Of a stretch of DNA of 64,000 bases, positions 15,771 to 22,895 are shown piece by piece; positions within the stretch are counted from its first letter, which is position 1; each line of letters opens with the position of its first letter. A model generated the notes under the pieces. That model made no database searches. It saw nothing but the letters and a program-made list of their open reading frames with translations, and had not been told where the DNA came from. A program made the translations under genes and the position numbers. Source of the stretch: Microtetraspora fusca (lineage in GTDB: Bacteria > Actinomycetota > Actinomycetes > Streptosporangiales > Streptosporangiaceae); NCBI RefSeq assembly GCF_001570365.1, contig NZ_BBYK01000047.1, forward strand, positions 20,900 through 84,899, in the 5' to 3' direction.

Positions 15771-15830
15771 TTGCCGGCGTTGCGTGCCGCCACCACCGAC
15801 GGCCTGCGCATCGCCGTGTTCGCCGCCTGA
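15771..15830 (+). CDS. possible 19-residue peptide ORF
   Basis: TTG at 15771 lies 7 bases after CGGAGGTGTG, a very good ribosome site, and the frame ends with TGA at 15828-15830 (begins MPALRAATTDGL, ends AVFAA). It sits between the SnoaL and oxidase genes. It could be a leader peptide, the stump of a deleted gene, or an upstream ORF that couples translation to the oxidase. There are no family matches. Confidence 0.3.
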   Translation: MPALRAATTDGLRIAVFAA

Positions 15831-15858
15831 CCTGCCGCTCCCAACCCAAGGAAGATCA

Positions 15859-17163
15859 ATGAATGAGCTGAACAGCCTGCGGTCCGCCGTCCGAGGACGG
15901 ATCCTGCTGCCCGGCGACCCCGGCTTCGACTCCGCCCGCCGTCCCTGGAACCTGGCCGTCGAGCAGCCCGTGGCGGCCGTGGTCGAGGCCGCCGACGCCG
16001 ACGACGTCGCCACGCTCGTCCGGCACGCCCGCACCGCCGGACTGGGGATCGCCACCCAGCCCAACGGGCACGGCGCCACTGGCCACACCGACGGCACCGT
16101 CCTGCTACGCACCCGACGGCTGGACAGCCTGCACATCGACCCCACCACGCGCCGCGCCCGCATCGGCGCAGGCGTCGCCTCCGGCCGGCTGCAGGCCGCC
16201 GCCGCACCGCACGGCCTGACCGGCCTGCCCGGCAGCTCCCCGATCGTCAGCGTCACCGGCGTCGCCCTCGGCGGCGGCCTGAGCTGGTTCGGCCGCAAAC
16301 ACGGCTGGGTCGCCGACAACGTCACCGCCCTCGACATCATCGACGCCGACGGCCACCCGCGGCACATCACCGCCGGCACCGACCCCGACCTGTTCTGGGC
16401 GCTGCGCGGCGGAGGCGGCGACTTCGCCATCGTCACCGCCCTCGAACTCGCCCTGCACCCCGCCCCGCACCTGTACGGCGGCCGCATGCTGTGGACGGCC
16501 GAGCACGCCCCCGACGTGATGGACGCCTACCGGCAGATCACCGCCACCGCCACCGACGAACTGACCCTCTGGCTGGACCTGCTGCACTTCCCCGGCTCCG
16601 ACCCCATGGTCGCCATCGACGCCACCTACCTCGGCGACGAAGACGAGGCGCGCGACCTGCTGCGTCCGCTGGACCGCCTGCCCGCCCCACTGTCCGACGG
16701 CAGGGCGACCATGACGGTCGCCGAACTCGGCACCATCACCGCCGAACCCACCGACCCCGGCCCCGGCTCCTCCCGCGCCGAACTGCTCACCGCACTCGAC
16801 GACACCACCGTCAAGACCCTGCTCGCCGACCCGATCGCCCCGCTGCTGAGCGCGCAGATCCGGCACCTGGGCGGCGCGTTCACCCACCCCTCCGACTCCC
16901 CGCACGGCCCCCTGACCGAGCCCTACGCCCTCTACCTGTTCGGCGTCCCCACCGACCCGGCCGTCGCAGCCGCGATCGCGACCAAGCAGCGGGAACTCGC
17001 CGACGCCCTCCCCGTCAGCGGCCGCAAACCCCTCACCTTCCTCAACCCCGGCGAGACCGCGGCCGACGCCTTCACCCCCGCCGCACTGGAGCGCCTGCGC
17101 GCCATCAAGCGCCACCACGATCCGCACGACATCTTCCGCAGCAACTTCCCGATCGGCCGCTGA
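15859..17163 (+). CDS. FAD-linked oxidase, BBE (berberine bridge enzyme)-like
   Basis: 434 residues from ATG at 15859, with AAGGAAG upstream. The FAD_binding_4 (PCMH) domain includes GIATQPNGHGATGHTDG, whose His is the expected 8-alpha covalent FAD ligand, and VSVTGVALGGGLSWFGRKHG. The BBE C-terminal signature is RHHDPHDIFRSNFPI. The Cys that forms the second covalent FAD bond in bicovalent enzymes is replaced (GLPGSSPIVSVTG), so FAD should be monocovalent. These enzymes use O2 to oxidise sugars, alkaloids or polyketide alcohols. It lies in the LysR/SnoaL group; substrate unknown. Confidence 0.87.
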   Translation: MNELNSLRSAVRGRILLPGDPGFDSARRPWNLAVEQPVAAVVEAADADDVATLVRHARTAGLGIATQPNGHGATGHTDGTVLLRTRRLDSLHIDPTTRRARIGAGVASGRLQAAAAPHGLTGLPGSSPIVSVTGVALGGGLSWFGRKHGWVADNVTALDIIDADGHPRHITAGTDPDLFWALRGGGGDFAIVTALELALHPAPHLYGGRMLWTAEHAPDVMDAYRQITATATDELTLWLDLLHFPGSDPMVAIDATYLGDEDEARDLLRPLDRLPAPLSDGRATMTVAELGTITAEPTDPGPGSSRAELLTALDDTTVKTLLADPIAPLLSAQIRHLGGAFTHPSDSPHGPLTEPYALYLFGVPTDPAVAAAIATKQRELADALPVSGRKPLTFLNPGETAADAFTPAALERLRAIKRHHDPHDIFRSNFPIGR

Positions 17164-17177
17164 GCCCGGCGACCGGT

Positions 17178-17214
17178 CCGGAGCGGCGGGGCGAAAGCCG
17201 GCCCGCCGCTCCGG
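17178..17214. terminator. bidirectional hairpin terminator
   Basis: CCGGAGCGGCGGG (17178-17190) and its exact complement CCCGCCGCTCCGG (17202-17214) enclose an 11-nt loop. It lies between the stops of the convergent BBE oxidase and FHA-dioxygenase genes, so it can serve both. Confidence 0.7.
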
Positions 17215-17262
17215 CCGCCGGTCCGCGGATCGGCGCCGCCGATCCCTTGTCGCGATCGAGCG

Positions 17263-20200
17263 TCAGTCGGGAAGCGGTAGTGGACCGCCGTGGCCGGGCA
17301 GGCCCCGGTCGGCCGGGATCGCCTCCTCTGCCGCACCGTCGGCGGTGATGCCCTGGCCGCGGGTCTGCTCGGCGAGGCGCTGGTAGTAGGTGGAGACCGC
17401 GGCGAGCGCCTCGCGCACCGCGGTCAGCAGCGTGGCTCCCGCCTGCTCGACGACGTCGCCCTCGTGGATCTCGAACGCGCGGATTCCTTCCAGCACAGCG
17501 GTTTTCAGGTCGCGCAGCAGTTGGACGTCAACGTGCGCGTAGGTGCGGCACATCGCCGTGACTCGCCGGAAGTCGTCCCCGGCGAGCAGGAGCTCCTTGA
17601 CGGCGGATACGGAATGCCGGACCAGCCCGACATCCGGCCGCGCGGACATGGCGGCGAGATCGGTGTCGAAGGACCGGATGTCCAGGTGCGGGTCGCAGAA
17701 GCCGACGGTGAGCTGCCACAGGGTGCGCAGGTCCTCGTGCACCAGCCCGTCCAGATAGCTGACGAGGAACCGCCGGTGCGCCTCGAGGACGTACTGCGCC
17801 TTGAAGGGCGTCAGCTCCTGCGGGTCTTCGCCCAAGGTGGTGACCGACGTGGTGAATCCGTAGTCGGCGGCCAACGCGTTTTCCATGCCGACCAGCAGGT
17901 ACACGAACCGCACCCAGGTCCGGAACAGTTCCTCCAGCGGCAGCGCGCGCAGACCGTCCTCGGTGAGCACCACGCCCCACCGGGCGCCGAACTGCAGCCG
18001 GCGCAGGTGGCCGATCTGGTACATCGCGAGTTGGGCGTCGATCTCGGCGTGCGCGTGGTGCAGCACCTTTCGATACGCCGCGGTCGCGTCGAGCCCGACG
18101 TGATTGCGGACGATGTGCGGGCCGCCGATGTGCAGGTGCAGGAATTCGCCGACGTCGAACACCGCACCGCCGATCGCCATCCAGTAGCCCGCGTCGGGGG
18201 TGTTGTGCTGTGCCAGATCCGACACCTCGAAGCGGGGACCCTGCTGCGCGTGACCCATGTAGGTGGTGAAGACGTCCTGGCCCAGACGTCCGTCGGCCAC
18301 CAGTCGGCGGAGGAACTCGCGGCCGTCGCCGGGCACGATGTCGGTCAACGCCTCGAGTACGGAGACGGCGAACCGTGCGCTGCCGCACACGTAGACGAAT
18401 GCGCCGCGCCCGCCGTCGTCGGTGGACCGCAACAGCTCCCAGAGTGCGTCCGCCTCGGCGCGGATCACGTCGTCCACCCGGCGCCCCTGTCCGGTTTGGA
18501 CGACGTGACGCCGGCCGTCGAATCCGATCGCGGCGTCGGCGCGGGAGAACGCGACGGAGAGTTTCAGCCGGCCCGCGGCCGCCGCCGCGTCCAGGCCGGT
18601 GTGCTCGACGAACTCCTCCGGCGTCCGGATGCCCAGATAGAGCCGGTTCTCGCCCGGCCCGGTGCGCGCGGCGACGAACCCCAGGAACGGGGCGATCCCG
18701 GAACCCGCCGCGAACATGACGACGGGCCGGTCCGGATCGGCCGGCAGCCGGAACCGCGGCGTGGGGACGATCTGCAGCGACAGCCGGTGCCGCCCCTCGA
18801 CGCTCGCCCGGCGCAGGAAATGCGATGCCGTGCCTTGTCGCTCCCGCGGGTACGACCACGGCGTCCGGGCGGAGGTGTAGTCGAGACCGGCGACCACCAG
18901 CTGCAGCGTGGTGGCCGGTTGGCCGGGCGGCGGCGCCGAGGCGATCGAATACAGCCGGAACGGCTCGGGCGGAATCACCGCGCAGAACGCGTCGTCCTCG
19001 CGTGGATCGGCCTTCCACAGCCGGGTGACGTCATATCCGCCCGCGTACAACAGGTTCAGGACGTCCCACAGCTCCCACTGGTCCTCCATACGGGCGTCCA
19101 CCACTCGCTGCCACGAGCCCACGGCTGTCAGTTTCACCAGCCGTTTCGCCACCTCCCGCCCCATCGGCCGGAGCCGGGCGAAGCGCAGCAATGTCCGCAG
19201 GGGCAGCACGTCGACCTCGCCGTAGCCCGCCCGGCAGGCCACCGCAGCGCGCCACTTCGGGGTGAGCCGTACCAGCTCGTCGCCGGTCGCCTGCAGGGCG
19301 GCGACAGTGCGGCGCACCAACTCGTCGTCGTTCTCGGCCAGCACGCCGACCCGGTCACCGGGCAAGTGGTGGACGCCATGCCCAGTGACGTCGAGCTCCA
19401 GATAACAGGTCCAGGCGCCGGACTCTCCGGTGACGACACGGCCCCGACGGGCGGTCCCGAACACCACCGGCGGACCCACCGGCGGGCGGCGCTCGTCACG
19501 GGCGACGGCCAGCTCGCCGTCCACCTTGTCCCAGGTCCGGTCCTTGAACAGTCCGGTGAACCGGGCGCCGGTCGTCACCTGGCGGCCGACCTTGAACGCC
19601 ACCTCCAGAAAGCCGTACGTCTTGATGCGGTGCAGGCCCATCCAGCCGCGGTCGCCCACATAGGCGTCGAGCATGGCGTTGTAGATGCCGCGCAAGGTCC
19701 TGTTGCGGGTGTCCTCGACGTACTGGCGCACCGACACCTCACGCAACGCGGCCACCAGCTCCTGCCAGTGCCGCGGGAAGAATCCGGAGAGGTAGACGCT
19801 CTGCCGCCCGACCAGCGAGCCGAAGTCGCGGCGCTCGAGAAACGCGTCCAGCGCGTGGATCTGCGGTTGCGCGGTGCCGCTCGGGCTGGGTGCGCCGTCG
19901 AAGATCGGGACGCCCGCGGTGCCGACCGTCTTGGCCCACAGCACCTGGTCGAGCGGATGCCGGGCGCGGAGGTTGGGATCGATCTGCGGATAGATGGCCT
20001 GGGTGACGTGCTGCAGCCGGTCGAGGATCACCAGTAGCGCGCTCTCCAAGGCGGCCGGATCGTCCGCGACAACGGCCTCCTGAGCGTCCAGCATGGCGCC
20101 CAGCACGGGCGTGAGCTCCATCGCGAACTCGGTGGTGACCAGGTAGAACACCCGCTCCGCCGGGTTGTTCCAGGCCGGAACGAGCAGGTCCATGTTGTCC

Positions 20201-21009
20201 AGCGCCCGCGGCCCGGCGGGATCGCGCAGCCGCCAGTTGTAGAAGAACAGATCGATGTAGGAGACGGCCGGGATCTTCTTGCCCAGCCGGCGCGAGACCG
20301 TGGTCCACGGTCGCAGCAGCGAATCGGGCAGAGCGGTCGGCGGATCGATCGCCATGTACTGGTAGGCGTGGGCGAAAACGCCGAGCAGAGTCGAGGCGCG
20401 TAACAGGTATCGGTCGGGCAACGCCTCGGGCCGGGCGTCGAGCACCGGCATCGCGTCGAACGCCCGGCGCAGCGACAGCCGGCGGAACAGCTCGGGGAGC
20501 CGGTCGGTCATCTCGTCCCAGGCTCGGTGCGATTCCGGGAAGGCCAGCAGCGGCGGCTCGACCGGCAGAAATCCGTGCGCGAGCGACAGGAATCCGTCGA
20601 GTTCGTGCCCGACCCGCCGGTTGTGCTCCTCGGCGGCCTCCACCACGCGTCGTGCGGCGACGCGCGGCGGCCCGACCGGCCGCAGCACGGTCAGCTGGCC
20701 CGGATCGACGAGCGCCGTCACATCCGGGTCGAGGAACGTCCACGTCAGCTCGTATCGGCCGATGCGCACCCGATCCCCGGGGGCGAGCACCTGGCGCGTC
20801 ACCCGCGTGTCGTTCACGTAGGTTCCGTTGGAGCTGCCGAGATCGGTGAGCACCAGCTGGTTGTCGACGGCCTCCAGCCGCGCGTGGCGCCGGGAGACGG
20901 TGCCGTCGTCCAGCACCACCGCCGCCGCGCCGCTGTCCCGGCCGAGAGTGGCCGGCAGCGTGCACACCCGCTCGCTGGACTCGTGAGTGTGCCGATCGGT
21001 GAGGATCAA
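17263..21009 (-). CDS. FHA - indoleamine-dioxygenase-like heme domain - FAD/NADPH reductase - cytochrome b5 multidomain protein
   Basis: 1248 residues. (1) FHA domain, about 1-100, with GRDS, SRRHARL and LGSSNGTYVN, binds phosphothreonine. (2) Residues about 130-490 follow indoleamine 2,3-dioxygenase: PAVSYIDLFFYNWRLRDP, GTAQPQIHALDAFL and a helix with His460 (WMGLHRIKTYGFLE) at the proximal heme position. Human IDO1's tryptophan-binding Arg231 aligns with a non-Arg (about W358), so the substrate may not be tryptophan. (3) About 515-915, the FAD/NADPH half of a diflavin reductase: LPGDRVGVLAENDDELV, RLYSIAS, FAAGSGIAPFLGF, YVCGSARF; no FMN flavodoxin domain. (4) About 935-1000, cytochrome b5 with heme His960 in LHLHIGG and another in VLHHAHA. 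(5) About 250 helical residues of unknown role. Electrons could pass NADPH, FAD, b5, then dioxygenase heme within one chain. Starts at TTG, 7 bases after the CBS gene's stop. Confidence 0.85.
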   Translation of the reverse strand: MILTDRHTHESSERVCTLPATLGRDSGAAAVVLDDGTVSRRHARLEAVDNQLVLTDLGSSNGTYVNDTRVTRQVLAPGDRVRIGRYELTWTFLDPDVTALVDPGQLTVLRPVGPPRVAARRVVEAAEEHNRRVGHELDGFLSLAHGFLPVEPPLLAFPESHRAWDEMTDRLPELFRRLSLRRAFDAMPVLDARPEALPDRYLLRASTLLGVFAHAYQYMAIDPPTALPDSLLRPWTTVSRRLGKKIPAVSYIDLFFYNWRLRDPAGPRALDNMDLLVPAWNNPAERVFYLVTTEFAMELTPVLGAMLDAQEAVVADDPAALESALLVILDRLQHVTQAIYPQIDPNLRARHPLDQVLWAKTVGTAGVPIFDGAPSPSGTAQPQIHALDAFLERRDFGSLVGRQSVYLSGFFPRHWQELVAALREVSVRQYVEDTRNRTLRGIYNAMLDAYVGDRGWMGLHRIKTYGFLEVAFKVGRQVTTGARFTGLFKDRTWDKVDGELAVARDERRPPVGPPVVFGTARRGRVVTGESGAWTCYLELDVTGHGVHHLPGDRVGVLAENDDELVRRTVAALQATGDELVRLTPKWRAAVACRAGYGEVDVLPLRTLLRFARLRPMGREVAKRLVKLTAVGSWQRVVDARMEDQWELWDVLNLLYAGGYDVTRLWKADPREDDAFCAVIPPEPFRLYSIASAPPPGQPATTLQLVVAGLDYTSARTPWSYPRERQGTASHFLRRASVEGRHRLSLQIVPTPRFRLPADPDRPVVMFAAGSGIAPFLGFVAARTGPGENRLYLGIRTPEEFVEHTGLDAAAAAGRLKLSVAFSRADAAIGFDGRRHVVQTGQGRRVDDVIRAEADALWELLRSTDDGGRGAFVYVCGSARFAVSVLEALTDIVPGDGREFLRRLVADGRLGQDVFTTYMGHAQQGPRFEVSDLAQHNTPDAGYWMAIGGAVFDVGEFLHLHIGGPHIVRNHVGLDATAAYRKVLHHAHAEIDAQLAMYQIGHLRRLQFGARWGVVLTEDGLRALPLEELFRTWVRFVYLLVGMENALAADYGFTTSVTTLGEDPQELTPFKAQYVLEAHRRFLVSYLDGLVHEDLRTLWQLTVGFCDPHLDIRSFDTDLAAMSARPDVGLVRHSVSAVKELLLAGDDFRRVTAMCRTYAHVDVQLLRDLKTAVLEGIRAFEIHEGDVVEQAGATLLTAVREALAAVSTYYQRLAEQTRGQGITADGAAEEAIPADRGLPGHGGPLPLPD

Positions 21010-21016
21010 CCGGAGC

Positions 21017-21460
21017 TCAGGAATGGTAGATCACCGCCCGGCACAGATCGGCCCGGGACAGTGTGCCCACGAGGGTTCCGTCGTCGACCACGGGAAGCCT
21101 TCGGATCCCGCGGTCGATCATCACGATCGCCGCCCGGGCGAGTTCGTCGACCGATCGGACCGTCACCGCGTCGCGCACGACGAGGGGGTCGATGACGCGG
21201 TCGGCGAGAGCGCGGCCCCGCTCCAGGAAGATCTGGAACGCTCCGGCGAGCGTGCCGCCGGCGGCGGTCACGTCGTCGAAGCCGGGCAGCATGGCCCGCA
21301 CCAGGTCCTCCTCGGACAGTGACCCGACGAACCGGCCGTCGTGGTCCAGGACCATCAGTTGGCCGACCTCCGACACGCTGATCAACTCAGCTGCCCGCCG
21401 AATGGTCGCGCCGAGCCGTATGTAGGCCGGGAACGCCGTCATGACGTCGCTGACGAGCAC
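21017..21460 (-). CDS. tandem CBS-domain protein
   Basis: 147 residues from GTG at 21460, with GGGAGGTGGC directly upstream; a longer GTG start at 21496 has no ribosome site. Two CBS motifs are visible: VSDVMTAFPAYIRLGATIRRAAELI with GQLMVLDHDGRFVGSLSEEDLVRAML, then VRDAVTVRSVDELARAAIVMID with RRLPVVDDGTLVGTLSRADLC. CBS pairs bind adenosine nucleotides and regulate partner enzymes. The stop is 7 bases from the start of the FHA-dioxygenase gene, so they form an operon; this protein may sense the energy state for it. That role is inference. Confidence 0.87.
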   Translation of the reverse strand: MLVSDVMTAFPAYIRLGATIRRAAELISVSEVGQLMVLDHDGRFVGSLSEEDLVRAMLPGFDDVTAAGGTLAGAFQIFLERGRALADRVIDPLVVRDAVTVRSVDELARAAIVMIDRGIRRLPVVDDGTLVGTLSRADLCRAVIYHS

Positions 21461-22240
21461 GCCACCTCCCAGGTCCACCCCGCGGTCGTCCCGCACAATC
21501 GGTTACCTGGCCACTCATCCGAAAGAATCATCCGCGAGTATAAATTCACTCTGAATGCGGTGTACACCCTCTCGAACGCGGTCGGCACGTACGTCAGGTC
21601 GGCAAACCAACCGCCGGTTCGATGCCGACGCGTCGAAGTCGCGTTTCAGCAGTTCAGCCGGTTGCTTCCCCGGCGCCTGGTGCGAACGACCAGGGAGCGA
21701 TTGTCTCGGCCGGTGCTCGACGGACCCACGTTCAATCCCATCGAATGCGTTCGCCGGCACTTTCACGCGGATGTCTCTCCACACCCGGACGAGTTGATCT
21801 TCGTCGGCCGAGTTACGCATAGACCGAAAACGGCCGTCCGCGTCTCGTGGCGGCCGCTTGCCGCTTTGAATGTTCCGCCCGCTCGCCGTTGAAGGACGGA
21901 AAAGGCCATCCGGCGCCACATCCGTAGATCGCCTTCGGGTGTGCCGGACGCAGCGGCATCGGAGGCGTGATGGTCGGCGAGTGTCCCTACTCCCCTACGA
22001 TCCCGTCATGTCCTGGGATGCGAGCCGACCGCGTCGACCACGCGGATCGCCGGTCCCGCGCGATCTCCGGAACCGGCTGGATCAGCAGTCGCCCTTGGGG
22101 ACGTGACGCGGCTTCGCGCAGGACCACGGCGAAGCCCGATGCCGATCGCCAGGTGCTGGTTGAGGTCGTCTCGGATCAGCACGATCGAGGCGCCGGCGCG
22201 CGTGAGTGCTGGCAGACGTACGAGACAGGTTGAAAAAATC
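21461..22240. other. AT-richer gap with IS debris
   Basis: About 780 bases between the CBS gene and the next operator. It contains the IS3-type transposase remnant at 21500-21740. I find no supportable gene in the remainder; short frames lack ribosome sites and motifs. The CBS/FHA promoter should lie in the first part. Confidence 0.5.
21500..21740 (-). pseudogene. IS3-family transposase (OrfB) remnant, frameshifted
   Basis: On the minus strand AELLKRDFDASASNRR in one frame continues as WFADLTYVPTAFERVYTAF and then NLYSRMIL in another. This is the DDE-domain opening of IS3/IS150-type transposases (NxxWVADxTYVPT, first catalytic Asp in ADLTYV). A frameshift after NRR and loss of both ends make it non-functional. 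Confidence 0.7.
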
Positions 22241-22256
22241 TACAGACCGGTCTATT
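22241..22256 (+). promoter_or_regulatory. LmrA/YxaF-like operator, copy 1
   Basis: TACAGACCGGTCTATT contains the perfect palindrome AGACCGGTCT (22244-22253) and ends 8 bases before the TetR start. A near copy precedes the target gene at 22869-22885. The core resembles the TAGACCRGTCTA-type boxes known for Bacillus LmrA/YxaF repressors. Confidence 0.75.
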
Positions 22257-22264
22257 TTCGCGCC

Positions 22265-22822
22265 ATGGGACAGAAGGGAACGGCGACGCGGGCCCGGATA
22301 CTGACCGCGACCCAGGAGTTGGTCGAGACCGGGGGGTACTTCAGCGCCGGGCTCAATCAGGTGATCGCGGCCAGTGGCGCACCCCGCGGCTCGCTCTATT
22401 TCCACTTCCCCGACGGCAAGGATCAGCTCGTCGGCGAGTCGATCCGGCGTGCCGGCCAGGCGATGGGCGACGCCTTCGCGGACCTGGCCGAGTCCAGCGC
22501 GTCCGCGGCCGAGTTCGTCGAAGGAGTGCTACGGCACCTGGCTGATCGGCTGGAGGAATCGGGCTGGCAGAAGGGGTGTCCGGTGGCCACCGTGGCGCTC
22601 GAGATGGCCGGCGCCAGCGACCCGCTGCAGCAGGCCTGTTCGGAGGTGTACACCTCATGGGCGGCTGCTCTGCGTGCGCGGCTTGAGGGACGCCCGGACG
22701 CCGACGACCTCGCGGTCACGATCCTGGCCCTGATCGAGGGGGCGCTGCTGCTGGCCAAGGCACACCGGAGCAGAGAGCCACTGGATCGTGTCACCGGCCA
22801 GCTCAGGGCCTTGCTGCGCTGA
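22265..22822 (+). CDS. TetR family regulator, LmrA/YxaF-like
   Basis: 185 residues from ATG at 22265 (MGQKGTATRARILTATQELVETGGY). The helix-turn-helix reads AGLNQVIAASGAPRGSLYFHFPDGKDQL. The PRGSLYFHFPDGKDQL segment and the GCPVATVALEM motif near residue 100 belong to the subgroup with a YxaF-type C-terminal domain. The same operator lies before this gene and before the SDR-hydrolase gene that follows, so it likely represses both. A U-rich hairpin terminator separates the two. Confidence 0.88.
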   Translation: MGQKGTATRARILTATQELVETGGYFSAGLNQVIAASGAPRGSLYFHFPDGKDQLVGESIRRAGQAMGDAFADLAESSASAAEFVEGVLRHLADRLEESGWQKGCPVATVALEMAGASDPLQQACSEVYTSWAAALRARLEGRPDADDLAVTILALIEGALLLAKAHRSREPLDRVTGQLRALLR

Positions 22823-22826
22823 CCCG

Positions 22827-22855
22827 GGCCCGCCACACGAGGCGGGCCTTCTTTC
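22827..22855 (+). terminator. rho-independent terminator after the TetR gene
   Basis: GGCCCGCC-ACACGA-GGCGGGCC followed by TTCTTTC: a perfect 8-bp GC stem, 6-nt loop and pyrimidine tract, starting 4 bases past the stop codon. It is the most canonical terminator in the window. Confidence 0.85.
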
Positions 22856-22868
22856 AGTCGCGAAAATA

Positions 22869-22885
22869 TGTAGACCGATCTATTT
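22869..22885 (+). promoter_or_regulatory. LmrA/YxaF-like operator, copy 2
   Basis: TGTAGACCGATCTATTT contains TAGACCGATCTA (22871-22882), one base different from the core of the copy at 22241-22256. It overlaps the region just before the ribosome site TAGGAG of the SDR-hydrolase gene. Confidence 0.75.
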
Positions 22886-22895
22886 AGGAGTGCTC

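Noticed and set aside
17290-20037. 915-codon plus-strand open frame antisense to the FHA dioxygenase
   Set aside because: Its composition is Gly/Val/Arg/Gln-rich without any domain motif, and the opposite strand has five recognisable domains. It is a GC-rich antisense shadow.
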